64,000 nucleotides of DNA from Selaginella tamariscina (lineage: Eukaryota; Streptophyta; Lycopodiopsida; Selaginellales; Selaginellaceae). The first letter of the stretch is position 1, and the number at the start of each line of letters is the position of its first letter. The stretch is taken from assembly GCA_003024785.1 (NCBI GenBank), contig PUQB01000052.1, forward strand, positions 618,375 through 682,374, read 5' to 3'. Of this stretch, positions 1 through 12,000 are shown piece after piece. A model generated the notes under the pieces. It saw only the letters and a program-made list of their open reading frames with translations, was not told the DNA's origin and did not search any database. A program made the translations under genes and the position numbers.

Positions 1-840
1 ACTTCCTGAACTTCCTATCTTTAATAGGACATTCTACCACCTCGTGTCATGCTTCACCATAATATAAGCATAAGTTCTCACCATGACGATGTTACTTCTT
101 AGTAGCTGAAAGTGGGCCATGTTGACCTCCATAGGAACTACTCCAGAAAATGTAGGAACATGTGCTACAGCTATAGGATTGGCTTGCAAGACCTACTGAT
201 GGGATTTTTTCTAATGACGTTTGAACAAACGATTGTCCAGTGAATGACATATTGCATAATCTCTGCTAAAGTTTAGGCATCCGGTAACGTAAGGAGAATG
301 TCCTTCACGTCAACCCTCAACCCAAAATGAAAGTGTTCAATTAATGCAGTTTCGTCCCATTGAATGTTGGTGCAAAGTTGCTGAAATTCGGATGCATAAA
401 TGAAAATTGGTTGGAATCCTTGTGTAAGCTTCCTTAACTTCATGCATACAAAAATTCGAATGCATAAATGGAAATTGGTTGGAATCCTTGTGTAAGCTTC
501 CTTAACTTCATGCATGCGAAACTTCCTTATTGGGATCTCCAAAGCAAGCTTCAAAGGCAATCATGAATCCTTCAAAGTCTTTTATCAATGGGTTGTCATG
601 CTCCAGCAAAGGGGCAACCCAAACCCGTGGGGATCTAATTAGTAAGGATACCAAAAGGCCAACCTTTTTGCGCATAGTCAAGTAGTGGCATGGTTGCATA
701 TGGATCAAAAATCTGATGTGATTTATGAAACCTTAGAAATTGGTAGGATTGTCATTAAACTTCTCCGGCATATTGACCTTTGGCTCTAAAGAAGAGTTCG
801 ATGAAGATTTGTGACCACTCAGAGCAATGTGGCCAGCGTG
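1..840 (-). pseudogene. Ty3/gypsy-type gag remnant (C-terminal half)
   Basis: Reading leftwards, broken frames give a gag-like helical stretch near 560-270 (FQQLCTNIQWDETALIEHFH, then GLRVDVKDILL) typical of the retrotransposon gag domain. Near 75-30 there is a decayed zinc knuckle: C-L-Y-Y-G-E-A-stop-H-E-V-V-E-C, where the second Cys of CX2CX4HX4C is Tyr and a stop sits inside the knuckle. The segment 508-708 lies upstream in another frame, so frameshifts are present. Pol would lie beyond the left edge of the window. Gag here is opposite in strand to the gypsy pol at 9.06-12.5 kb, so it is either a separate element or an inverted piece. Family assignment is by pattern only. Confidence 0.6.
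384..519. repeat. Tandem duplication of about 68 bp inside the gag remnant
   Basis: The stretch beginning TTCGGATGCATAAATG at about 388 and running through the Leu/Thr-rich gag codons recurs at about 456, with few differences. Because it lies in the gag frame it inserts a repeated peptide block (KLTQGFQP). It looks like a local slippage duplication after the element died. Confidence 0.75.
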
Positions 841-1302
841 AACTAACATTTAGTGCTTGTGTTGAAATTATTCAAAATCTGCCATGATTTGTGAAAAAAA
901 AAAGGAGAAAACAAGGGAAAGAATCAAGAAAAGAAAGTTAATTGAAAATCAGGGGATTTATGAAAGGAATCACCATCAAACTGTTAAGCCACAACCCAAG
1001 AGCATGATAAGAAACAAGGAGGCTTGACTCAAGAGCAAGGCAAAAGCAAGGAACAATGAAGAATGATTCTATAATGACTAATATTGATAGTAATACCAGG
1101 TCAAAGCTTTTATACTCACACTACAAGAGCTAATCTAGGCATAAGCTAAAAATGATACTCCAAGAGCTAATCTAAGCATGAGCTAAAAATAATGTCCCTT
1201 ATCCTGTAGGTATATATCTTGTAAGCATATTTTGTAAGCATATCATGTAGGTATATCCTATAGGCATATCTTGTATTCTATATCAGGTCGTGACAATGGG
1301 TA
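841..1302. other. Non-coding stretch next to the gag remnant
   Basis: No gene is visible. It contains a purine-rich block (890-950) and a short degenerate tandem repeat of TGTAGGTATAT/TGTAAGCATAT type at about 1195-1275. It may be the untranslated leader of the gag remnant, but no primer-binding site could be recognised. Confidence 0.4.
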
Positions 1303-1806
1303 AATGTTAAGAAACGTTGATAAAGTTGATAACATTGATTAAGGATGTCTTTTGAAGCTTAAAGCAATTACAAAATATAATATATTTAATATTCATAATA
1401 ATAATTAACTCTTTAATAATAGTACCAAATTGTTTCCTTAAAATATATTTATAAAAAGATATGGAAGATTGCATATAGGATACCTCTCATGCTCTTTATA
1501 ACATTTATATTAATCCAACACAACCTTAAATATAATATATTATATAACTTAATACCTTCTACTTTTATAAAGTTATTAATTTTTTGTCCACCAATGTTAT
1601 AATTTACTAAAGGGTCAATTACATAAAAGAGAATGTTCTAAAGATATTCTATTCTTAAACATATATTTTAAAGAATATTCTTTCTTTAAACATATAATAT
1701 TTTAAAAAATATACCTTTAACATTAAAAGTACTAATTAAATCACTAAATTTGTTAATTATTAAGAAATGGGAGTATAGACATGCCCATTTTAGTTATAAC
1801 ATGTAT
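1303..1806 (+). mobile_element. Isolated right end of the TIR transposon
   Basis: This stretch is closely similar to 8430-9058 and 22690-23113, the DNA between the transposase-like gene and its terminal repeat. Shared landmarks are the ATATTTAATATTCATAAT block and the phrase ATGCCCATTTTAGTTATAAC at 1781-1800. The inner part of the element is missing, so this is a truncated end. It abuts an LTR fragment directly at 1804. Confidence 0.8.
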
Positions 1807-2038
1807 ATATGGATAAGAATATGGATAAGGATATGAATAAGAATTAGGATAAGAATAGAGATAAGGGTCACTAAATTTAGTTAAAACCATATTTGTCTTC
1901 CCTTATAGTATATAAGGGTAGACATGATTAGGGTTAAACATTCCGATTCAATGCCAATTTAGGACCTAAACCTCTTGTTTTGTTTCAATCTTTGTAATAT
2001 AGCTTGTTTTCTGTCTTTTGGCTTGGTTCCTAATAATT
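1804..2038 (+). mobile_element. Gypsy LTR fragment (same family as the LTR at 12499)
   Basis: The sequence from the ATGGATAAG-type repeats through TATAGTATATAAGGGTAGA and AAACCTCTTGTTTTGTTTCA matches 12540-12830. The TATATAAG is a plausible LTR TATA box. The 5' end is cut by the transposon end and the 3' end by the LTR that starts at 2039. It could be the 5' LTR of the element whose pol and 3' LTR lie at 9.06-12.83 kb, with the intervening DNA being later insertion. Confidence 0.7.
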
Positions 2039-3330
2039 TGTGTCATAGTTTTTACTATGACTCGACCCTTTACTTTGGGGTTTGACTGTTGTTACTTACC
2101 GAGTTGTGTGACGAACCCTAGATGTAGTAAGAAACAGGCCCGTTTAGTGCACTTGGGTATCTAATGATGGTCCGGCCGGGTGTCATTAGATATTTGCAGG
2201 AAACTCTAGGCAAAGCTAGAACTTACTTTCTAGAAACTCTCCTCCAGTTTGACGTTCCAAGTTAGGGTTCTTTGCAAAGTATAGCTTGTCAAAATAAGGG
2301 TTAGGGACACTCCTAGGGTTGACCTAACCCTAGGGTTGCCCTAACCCCACGCCCTAATACCCCCCTAGGGGTTAGGTTTAGGGTTAGGTTAGAAAAATTT
2401 ATAATTAATTTGTATTTTATTATATTTAAGTCCAAAATACAACTTATTAAACATATATATCTCATTTTGAAGTCTGGCACCTCAGTCACAAGCAAAGCAC
2501 AACTTTTTTTTGGAGATGCAATTTTCAAAAGATTCATCATACAAATTTAGTGCCAGATAGATCTGACCATCCTTCTTTGTAGCTATCTTCATAGCTTGTT
2601 CTTCCTTGATCCTGTAAGTTTTCTCTAAGGGCTGGCATTTCCGTGCCAGCCCACTTACTCATTTAGGTAAACAGGGGGGGGGGGGGGGTGGTCCGTCACA
2701 TAAATAAGGTAGAGTATATGTAGTGAGGCTTCCTGGCTTCAAGAGAGAGCTCGTTAACCTCCTACCGGTGCAAGCTAAGCTTGTGTCGTCAAGATGCAAC
2801 CCTCCGTTGTGCCTCCCAAACTTCCACACGACAGGGGTACAACCCACCCTAGGGTTAGACTATTATCGTTGGCAGGATCTTGCCTTTGAGATAGGGGCAC
2901 GTCACTTCCAAGGAGTTAGTCAAATTCCTTGGTCCAAAAACCTGCCCGCAAGCTCAAAGACATTGCCTGAGTTCACGTTTCGCAAAACTAGTGGTTGAGG
3001 CCTTGCTCCGGCCGCCTCAACCACGCCAAGCTAGGAACGACACCTAAAGCTTGGCTAGTCCGTGTATCCTGATTCACAAGGTGAGTCTCGTTTGTGGACT
3101 TAGTCAGCTAGGGGTTTGACTTCCTAAGGCTTGGGTTCCTAATACGGGTTACTTTACCAGGTTCCGTGGGGTTTCCAAGAGAGAGGATTCCAGGGTTGGC
3201 ACCTGGCAAGCCGCCTTTGTGGCACCAAGTAAAAACTCTAACAATTTGGCTCCAAGCTTTTAAGTTCTTTAACATGTTTTTTATCAATGCAAAACTCCTC
3301 ACAACAATTTTAGCAGTTATAACTTGAGAA
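2039..3330 (+). mobile_element. Truncated LTR of a CTAGGG-rich gypsy family (plus orientation)
   Basis: Starts TGTGTCATAG with an inner palindrome GTCATAG...CTATGAC. It aligns in the opposite orientation to the full LTR at 31981-33786: the same ordered landmarks occur (CCGGCCGGGTGTC, the CCTAACCCTAGGG cluster, the poly-G run, CTTATTTATGTGAC). Similarity fades after about 3225 and the LTR 3' end is missing. A G-homopolymer of about 13 lies near 2677-2689. No coding region of its own; the apparent reading frames here are LTR sequence. Confidence 0.75.
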
Positions 3331-3429
3331 TTAACAACTGCGACAGGATCTATAATAATAATTATTCACATCATGGGTTTCAAAACCAAAAGTCAACCTA
3401 CTAACCAAGTTTAATGAGTCAAAGTCACA

Positions 3430-3975
3430 ATTTTGGGGATTCTTCTTTTTAAGGCACGTATCCAAATAGTTCACTAGCTCATCCATGGTATGGTATCAGA
3501 ATATGGGTCGAAAATGATTGGATGGATACAAGTAATGTTTTGGTTGAGCATAGCCTTCTAAGGAGAGTCATTTACCACTAAGATATGTGCGTTCTTCATT
3601 ATCCTTAACTGATTGATCTCCCTATGAAGCCCAATAATCTTTCATTCTTAAAGAAGTATAACTTGCTTTCTTTTTTTATATTGTGAAATTCAAGAGGTTT
3701 ATAACATATTCGCTGATCAAAAATCTAATCTTTACGAATCACCTCTTCTGCAACACTACAATGTTTCTTAAGCAAATTCAATAGCGATGTTAAGTTGTGA
3801 ATCTGCATGCATGGTGATAAAAAAACTAAAGTGGTCCCCATGATAACCATGTTTTGAGCTACATTTATCCATTTCTTACATGAACTCTGTCATTCTGACA
3901 TGTGGCACAAGAAAATTTTTGCCAAACCCCTCTCTTACCTCATGCCAATGCTGAAAATCCATGTTCTCAATTGTT
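3430..3975 (-). pseudogene. FCP1-homology (NIF-type HAD) protein remnant
   Basis: Reverse-strand homologue of the gene at 44132-45350. Recognisable pieces are the block that encodes CLKKKNLENFCEQ (near 3455), the block for the ILVVDDSPQK motif (near 3565-3595) and the 5' exon/intron start near 3900-3975. The central part with the DVNGVL motif is deleted. At about 3975 the remnant is fused directly to the 3' end of the methyltransferase-like gene, showing that the spacer of about 350 bp between them in the 44 kb copy has been lost here. Confidence 0.65.
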
Positions 3976-4680
3976 ATCTGATTGAAGATCGTCCTCAAAC
4001 TCCGACATTGAACCAGATTCGTCTTCAGAGCTATCACACTTCTCGGGAGGGAACTTTCCCAAATACTCCTGTATGGGTTTGTTGAGGTAGTTAGTTGAGA
4101 ACCTCTCTATCCACTTGTTCAGGTCCTCAACCATGGTCTTATCCTTTTTAACGGCAAACACACATGTATCTCGAAGGTAACACTCCTTCAAGACGGATCC
4201 CCTAATGCAGTAATCAAAAACCCATGCATCACTGTGAGGACCCTTGATCAAGTTGATGATGCTTGGTGTCACTTGACTTGTGATGTTTGAATAACGTACA
4301 TTGCCGAATATGTCCCTCTCAACTATCGATGTATCGGATGGAGGTTCATGCCTGTTGGAGTGCAAACAAATGTCTGGCTAGTCATTTAGAAGTTTGAAAT
4401 TGTTTGGCACATTCCTAACAACCAAGTGAACAGCCGTATCAATGCACTTGGGATCAGCATCGTTCATATAAAATCTTATCCAACAATGTCTATTCTTCAA
4501 CGATTTCCTACAAGCAATGATGTTACCCCATAAAGTCTCCAAATCCGACAATAAACATCTATAGGGCTTATCATCATTTGTAGCATCCTCCTTTATAAGG
4601 TTCAACTTAGTTCTCCGCTACTAAAGGACTGCCATAAGAGAAAGCGTCATCACAATGTTCTCCTTTTTGGCGTAGCTCAG
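3967..4680 (-). pseudogene. Methyltransferase-like C-terminal part of the transposon's ParB-like protein
   Basis: The minus-strand frame 4365-3967 includes SDAWVFDYCIRGSVLKECYL and VFAVKKDKTMVEDL. That arrangement resembles the FxGxG/ExD region of amino-methyltransferases, although the glycine loop is degenerate. The upstream frame 4605-4378 has LWGNIIACRK and FYMNDADPKCID. The acidic tail (SEDESGSMSEFEDDLQSDNN) is shared with the 43.7 kb copy. The two frames are offset, so at least one frameshift is present, and the N-terminal ParB-like half is missing. Methyltransferase identity is inferred from pattern and from the linked ParB-like motif in the 41-43 kb copy. Confidence 0.5.
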
Positions 4681-4889
4681 GAGTGACATTAAATTGGGTG
4701 TTATTATTTATAAGAAAGCATGGCACCTTCAGTGTTGTTTACAAGTATTATAAACAAATTTAAAAATACTTATAAAGATTCACTCTCTTACATTTTCTTT
4801 TAAAATTAGAATTTAGGAGTTTAGGAATGCATTAGGATTATATTATATTCCGTTAGGGATTTATCCCATTTAAACATCCTTCTTACTTA
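4681..4889. other. AT-rich non-coding spacer inside copy 1
   Basis: Separates the methyltransferase-like remnant from the palindromic array. No reading frame or repeat was recognised. Confidence 0.4.
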
Positions 4890-5480
4890 ATATTCTCGGT
4901 TAGCCGGGGTGGTGGAATTAATCCGACCATTTCTTTTTCGCCTTTTAGAAAAGGTGGTGGGATTAATTCTGCCACCATCTCTTTAATAACCATGATAGAA
5001 TTAGTTCAGGTAATGCTTCTTCACCTCTGAAAAAGAGCAGGGATTAATCCCGTCGATAACTCTCTTAACTGATGAAGAGTACCAGAATTTATTAGAAAGA
5101 ATTATTTACGGGATTAATCCCGCCAACCATTTTAGGAGGTAGAGAAGGTGGCGGAATTAATCTCACCTCCACTTCCCTATTTTAAAGATTTGTGAACAGG
5201 ATTTATCCCGCCGATTAGTTTCAAACGCAAAAAAGCATCGGCGGGATTAATCCCGCCACCCCCTTGAGATTTCTCCGAAGGAAATCATAGCTTCGAAGAG
5301 AGTTGTGGGCAGGATTAATCCCGCCACCTATTCTCCGTCGTGAGAGTTGTGGGTGGGATTAATCTCGCCGCCTCTTCCTCGTGGAAGGGTGCGGCGGGAT
5401 TAATCCCGCTGCCTTTCTCCGAAGGGGTAGCCGTTCCTCGTTAGAGGGAGTTGTGAGCTGGATTAATCCTGCCCATCAGT
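4890..5480. repeat. Palindromic array (about 11 units of GGCGGGATTAATCCCGCC)
   Basis: Units occur every 40-80 bp (near 4911, 4953, 5036, 5107, 5148, 5197, 5240, 5308, 5350, 5391, 5455). The copy at 5240-5257 is the exact 18-bp palindrome; others vary in the arms but keep GATTAATC or GATTTATC. The array is GC-rich in otherwise AT-rich DNA. It sits between the two oppositely oriented gene sets of the transposon, as in the 16.5 kb copy. Confidence 0.9.
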
Positions 5481-5639
5481 TGTATTAATCAAGCATGAGA
5501 TATTATCCCTTTGCATAATTATGTATTATTGCACATGCATATTATTAAGCACCTGCAATTCAGATTTCTTAGAAATATTGCATAAACAGATATCATAAAT
5601 AACATAATTATTTATGTGCATAACAATATATTTAATAAT

Positions 5640-8395
5640 AGAGATAAAGTATGTCTTCTTTAGAACAACGAGATAGTTAGCATTGAAATTGCGGAAGTTC
5701 GAGATGATAATGCATCATGTCACAATATTGCCAAGGATCTTGTGTGTACATATGGATGAACACCATTTGCAAGCATGTTGAGGTTCCATGAATGGAATTT
5801 GATGAGGGTTCTCATGTATTATGGAATTTGAATGAAGTCAAGGTTGACACAAAATATGTAGAGTCACAAACAAATAACAACACGAGTTCACTAGATGATG
5901 GCTTGCCTGCTGTGATGGATGAGGTGATTCTCTTTCTTCATAAGATTGAGGTTGGGAGAGGCATCATCACATCTATAAATCCAATGAAAGTAGTGTCAGA
6001 AGAGAAACTAGGGGACGACTTGTGGGTGTAGTTGTGATAGAGGTTTCACCTAATGGCACATTACATCCTGGATCCCTCGTGAGTGGCGAACATCTGAATT
6101 AAGACAAAGATGGTTCAACATATTCTGGGTTGGATTTCAATAATAACAACCCGGAAGAACAACTCATATTTGAAGAGGTTCCTTGCATTGGTCCTATTGT
6201 AAGAAAAAGGCGATTCATGGGTTGTAGATCTTCCCCTGCAAGTTTCAGCAAGAGGGTCAAGATGGATCCTACATCTTCCGAAAGTGTTACGAGCATTCCA
6301 TAATTGACTGCTGCAAGAAGAAGTGTTGTCAGATGGCAGACCGGAATGAAATTACCCAATGTAGACATGTCTTTCGTATGCTCACCCAAAAGCAAAGGCA
6401 TGAGTTTATATATGCTCACTAACTGGGTGTATTGATGGAATGCCTCGGACACAGGTTATCAGAGTACATCCATGGTATTTAATAAGGTGGCCATCTGCTT
6501 CAAAGCTTGGTACATATATACGGGATCCCAAAGACCACGTTCGGAGGGATGAGTGGCTAGATGGAGCGCGAACCTCAGTACATGGGAACACTCGCTTGGT
6601 CAAAACCCGCTCTCACATTATGGCAGCCATAGAGATACTCAAGGCTTTTGTGGAAGCAAATGCAAATGCAGACAGGATGCCTCACAAATGCCGAACCACA
6701 AATGCAGGGGTCAGGGAAAATCTCAAGGTTTTGCCTTCAATCTACACTCAATTGAAGCTGTGTGAACATGTGAACAAGTGCCTCAGTTTGATGGGCTGCA
6801 AGCAATCTGCACTGGTACCTTCAACAACATATGGAATACTCATTTTAAGGATGTGGAGATTGCAAAACACTTAGCTTTTCCAAGTGTGACACTTATACAT
6901 CATTGAAGGCTGTAGAGGCTTGTGCAAAAACCTTGGTGGAGATCACTGCCATTCAAAAGAAGATGGAGGCCCACATGATTGCACAACAAACTTGTCGGTC
7001 AGTACTATGCACACCGCATGCTTTCTGTGTCACACACATAGTACCTGTGCTTGATCCATGACAAGATGGATCATTCAAAAACCAACATTCAAAGCTCGTG
7101 CAACACCAAAGTGCCTTGGAAATGTCATGAAACTTCCGATTTCATTGACATGTGTGCTAACACATGGACACGGTTAATGCTCTCATGAACACATCTGCAC
7201 TTGAGGCTACTTGGGAATATGAGAGGCATTGTCAGCAGCTTGCATAAAAAATAGATGGCCCTGTTGAGAGTTCTAGTTCAATGGAGGGATCTAACTCAAA
7301 TAGTGTATATGTGTTCTCAACATCATCATCATTTGCTTTTATAGATGGATAATTGTGCAGGCGAGAACAAAAATAGGTAAATCATTGTAGTTAAGGGTTT
7401 CTTAAGCTCATACTTACTTTTATTTTTTAAATATGTACTAGCATATTTGTCAATGCTTGTTCTCAAAGGTGTGTTTGAGATAATCATGCTCAGTTTCCTT
7501 ATGGTTAGTCACACTCATGAAGATATTGATGTGTTTTTTAACAAGGTTTCCAACTTTAAAAAATGAAGAAGTGCACTTACCTTACTGCATATGATGGATC
7601 TTTTTGAAAATTGCATCTCCAAAAAAAGTTGTGCTTTTCTTGTGATTGAGGTGCCAAACTTCAAAAAGTTTCTCAATGAGTATAAAAAGAGGGGAGCGAT
7701 TCTTTAGTTGGTCACCTTGTGCCGCTACAATTCTTTTTACCGAATTACCAAAAGAGGGCTTAATGCTATTCAAAAGTGGAGAGGATGGAAAGCCACTTCT
7801 CCTAGAAGGACAACCAGACCCTATTCCATTGAGTGCCCATCTCAAGAAACAAGAGTTTATTATTAATGGCATCAAAAAATATGTGGCATGTGTTCAAAAA
7901 TCAATGCCAAAGAATTCTGATAAGGCAATTAGTTACTCAGAATTATATAAGTATGTGGTCGACTATTGGGAGACTGTTGTTCAAGAGTTAGAAAGGCCTA
8001 CTGTCACAAGTATAGAATTGCAACACCCTTTTTGGCGTAAAACAAGGTGGCAAGAGGAGATTGAAATGACAACACTGAGCACAGATGACATAGAAGCCAG
8101 TAATGATGTGGAAGTGCAAACCCCACACTTTGTTAGACAAAGGAACCAAAAACCTAAAGCATACTTTGATTGTTGTAAAGATCTTCAAAAACTAATGATG
8201 GTTCTCATCACTCAAGATGTGTCATATAATCAACCTATTTGGATGGGTCAAATTATCGACACGCCTGAAGTAATGACAAAAAATAGTATGATTAAGGTTG
8301 CATGGTTCAAACTACAAAAAAGGCAACATGAGAAGGAGAGCGAAAGATATAATGAATGCCTAAAGAAAACATAGTCTCCCAATCAAAAAGACCCA
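5640..8395 (+). pseudogene. DUF7869-like transposase candidate, copy 1
   Basis: Decayed gene read in several frames from about 5650 to the stop at 8372-8374. The N-terminal exon has MEFDEGSHVLWNLNEVKVD. It is followed by a block with FxxRRDEWLDGA near 6540 and a cysteine-bearing block (KCDTC) near 6880. The core has LLQMDNCAGENKNR-type sequence near 7330-7375 and VSHTHEDIDVFFNKV near 7505-7550. The C-terminal 242 codons (7646-8374) are the best preserved part in the window and include PIWMGQIIDTPEV. The Asp in QMDNC, the Glu/Asp in HTHEDID and an earlier Asp (LIHDKMDHSK) could form an RNase H-like triad. The QMDNC...HTHEDID wording is how I recognise the uncharacterised DUF7869 family. A transposase role is inferred from its place in a TIR element. 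Confidence 0.65.
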
Positions 8396-8655
8396 GCATG
8401 TTTTATAAATGTTAAATCCATTTGATATGGGTGGATGTCAAGAAGCATTGATAAAGTCACGATTAACAAAACTACAAGAGAATGTATGTTTTCTAAAGCT
8501 TAAAGCAATTACAAAATTATAAAATATTGTATATTTAATATTCATAATTATAATAAACTTTAATAATAGTACCAAATTGTTTACTTAACTATATAAATTT
8601 ATAAAAAGATATGGAAGATTGACTATATTATTATAGGATTTTGTATATATATATA

Positions 8656-8694
<39 letters not shown>

Positions 8695-9058
8695 CTAGTA
8701 CAAATTTTTAATTAATGTTATATTTAAATATTAATATTTTAATAACAACATCAATATTTATATAATGTACCTCTTATGCTCTTCTTGAATTCTTATATTA
8801 GGCCCACACAATCTTAAATATAATATATTATATAATTTAATACCTTCTACTTTATAATATTATTAATTTTTGGTCCAAAAATGCTATAATTTATTAAAAG
8901 GTCAATTACAAAATAGAATATTCTAAAGAATATCCTATCTTCAAACATATATTCTAAAGAATATTTTTTAATATTAGAAAATGCTAATTAAATAGCTAAA
9001 ATTGTTAATTATTATGAAATGGGACTATAGACATGCCCATTTTAGTTATAACTTGCAT
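8396..9058 (+). mobile_element. Right subterminal region and terminal repeat of copy 1
   Basis: AT-rich DNA with no reading frame, matching 1303-1806 and 22690-23113. It includes a TA-dinucleotide microsatellite at about 8646-8692. The terminal repeat is 9031-9058 (ATGCCCATTTTAGTTATAAC, then TTGCAT). Confidence 0.8.
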
Positions 9059-12000
9059 ATTGAAACAATTGACTTTTTGTGCAACATCAAGAAAAACATT
9101 CTCGACAAGTATTCCCTACTCCAACTCCAATAATGCAAGAGCCATCAGCCACTTTATTTTCTGATGCTGAACCAATGTAAGTAGATGTTTTTGATCATGA
9201 GGGTCATTGACACAAACTAAGAAACAATGACATCTTCAAGCAAACTTGTGTTTATATTGTGGTAAGACAAACACTGAATTGCTAGGTGCCCAAATCAATA
9301 ATGAATTCAAGCTAAGGTGGTGGATGATCTCTTAGCTGCTAAGAAACGAAAAGTTCAAGTTCGAATAGGAGCATTCTAATTAGTTGTTTCTGCTCTAACT
9401 TTTGTTCCATCTTCTCTTTGACTCCTAGCCGTATTTCGACAACTCTGACTTTTGGTAATATCTCTACAACTCTGACTCATGGTCATATTTTGGCACCTCC
9501 GGTTCTTGGTAGCACTTTTGCATCTCCATCTTTGGCTCGACGCCAACCTCAACTTTGAGTTTGACTCAAATTTTCACTCCAATCTTAACTCCAACTATGA
9601 TTTTGACTTTGTCTCCAACTTTGATCACGACTCCAGCCCAACAATGTCTTGCATCTCCAATAGCATCAATTCCAACTTTGACTTTGACTTTGACAACATC
9701 TCCAATCCGTATTTTGACTATTTCATTGGCAAAATTTATGTGTTAGCTATACTCAACTCGACACAGTTTTTGCAATGATGGTGACTTTGCTCTTAGTTCC
9801 TTGCCGTCTACATACCACGAGTTTATGATGTATTTGACAAAAGGTTCAAGCCAGTCGTCTTCCTAAACATCGTTTGTATGATTGTTCGATTGATACTATT
9901 AAAGGTAAGATGCCTTCGTTTGGTTTGATCTATGGTCAGTCTCCACTCAAGCTTGAAGCTTTACGGGAATACATCATCTACAACATGGCTACAAGTTTTA
10001 TTAATTATTCCAAATCTCCAATTAGTGCCTCTATCTTCTTCATCAACAAAAAGGTTGGCTTTCTTTGATTGATGATTGACTATCGTGAGTTGAACAAATC
10101 ATCATTCATAATACTTTTTACCTCCGATATATAATGCTTCATATGCGCCATGGTGATGAATGAAAGACTACTTTTTGTACACGCTATGGGTATTTTGAGT
10201 TTACAGTGATGCCTTTCAATTTAACTAATGCCCCTGCAATTTTTTAGCATATGGCCAATAACATTTTTTTGCAACTTTCTTTATTAGTTTGTGATTATTT
10301 ACTTGAATGACATCTTTATTTTTTTGAAGATGGTGAAAGAACATTAGCAACACGTCCATCAGTTCTTAAAAGACTTCGATAGCATGGTTTTTACACCAAG
10401 TTGGGGAAGTGTCGGTTTCATCGGGAATAGGCTGAGTTTCTAGGATATGTGGTGTTATGCATTGAAATCTCCATGGACCCAGCCAAGGTGTGCACAATTC
10501 TTAAGTGGGAAATGTTGAAGTCAACTCAAGACGTCCGTTGTTTCTTCAACTTTGTTAATTTTTATTGACACTTCATCAAGGACTTTTCCAAAATTGTGCT
10601 TTCATTGAATCAACTCACCAAGAATGAGGTTTTGTCCAAGTGGTTTATGGATGCTAAGAACATGTTTATCACACTCAAGTTTGCTTTTACCTCGGCTCCG
10701 ATCTTGCTTCACCCTGACCCAGCGAGACCCTTTGTGATGAAGACAAATGTGGCTGACTTTGCTTTGGGTGGTATTTTTTGAAGGCTCCCCGCACAAGGTA
10801 AGTTTCACTAATCATCAGAACTTGGTTTACTTCTCTCATGCTCAAATTTTGAATTGACGTCAAACTTATTAGACCCATTAGATCTTCTCTCGGTTCAACT
10901 TCGAGATCAAGTATTGACCCGGCACTTAGCAAGTTCAATCCGATGCACTTTCTCAACGAGCATATTTGGTGACATCAAATTTGACCAACAAAAGCAAGTA
11001 GTACTTAGTCTGGAACACCTCCAAGCACTCACTATTCCTATTGCACCTTTCAACTATGGCCTTCTTGACAATATCCATTTGATCTCATTTCCAATCTATT
11101 GGCCCAGAATATCTTGAGTCACCTTGCAAGTAACAACACTCCATCCGTCTCACAACCTGACTATAATTTGTTCGAATTTGTCAATAGTCTGCTTCTTCAT
11201 AATGACTTGGTTTATATTCCACCAGGTGATGCTCGACTTCAAGTGCTACAATCTCATCACAAAGCTCCACTAGTTGGTCACTTTTGGTGTTACGGAAATA
11301 ATAGAACTAAGTTATAACTATTGGTGGCCCCAACTATGCAATCAATGGAAGAGTTTATTCATACTTGTGACATTTGTGACATTTGTGCTTGCTCTAAAAT
11401 TCCTTGTCATTGTCCATATGGTTCCTCCAATTGCTTCCAACTCCAATAACGCCTTGGTCTTGCATCTTGATGAACTTTATGACTGATTTACTGCCAATTC
11501 AAGTATTTAACACTATTCTTGTGGTCGTGGATCGTCTTACTCTTCCTACCATGCATGACTATCTCCAAAAAGAGACAATTGACTTAGTTATGAATGACGT
11601 TTTTCAGCTATATGGACTTCCCGACAATATTGTCAGCAGTCGTGGTCCGTAGTTTATCACCAAGTTATGGCAATAACTTCTCGAACTACTCAAGATTAAA
11701 AGGTCATTATCTTTAGGTTATCATCCAGAATATGATGGTCAATCAAAACACATTATCTAAACCCTCAAATAATATTTATGGTGCTTCATCAATTACCAAC
11801 AGAATGATTGGTTATTGCTACTGCCCTTAACTAAGTTCTCTTATAACAACTCCAATCCAAGCATGCATTAAATTGTATGTCACCTTTCTATGCCTTGACG
11901 TCAAGTCAACAGTTTTGATACTCTCGGGAGTTTGATACATTCATCTTACGAAGATCAACTTGACCGTTTTTAGTTTGTCCATCAACATCTTTTGGAACCA

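Larger units (their letters stand above)
3340..9058 (+). mobile_element. TIR transposon copy 1 (left end lost)
   Basis: In order: an FCP1-like remnant (minus), a methyltransferase-like remnant (minus), a palindromic array, a DUF7869-like gene (plus), and an AT-rich right end with the terminal repeat at 9031-9058. The left terminal repeat and the 3' part of the FCP1-like gene are missing, apparently replaced by LTR sequence. The right terminal motif is the reverse complement of the left motif seen at 13841 and 27860 (GTTGTAACTAAAATGGGC), which is what defines the family as a TIR element. All genes carry stops, frameshifts or deletions. Confidence 0.7.

Noticed and set aside
2659-3302. Short open frames at 2659-3302 and 33038-33262
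   Set aside because: They lie within an LTR family present in two orientations and show no known domain.
9479-9778. Asn/Asp/Phe-rich protein at 9479-9778 as a separate gene
   Set aside because: Low-complexity tandem CTCCAACTTTGACTTTGAC-like sequence between the gag knuckle and RT of the decayed gypsy element; best seen as its linker.
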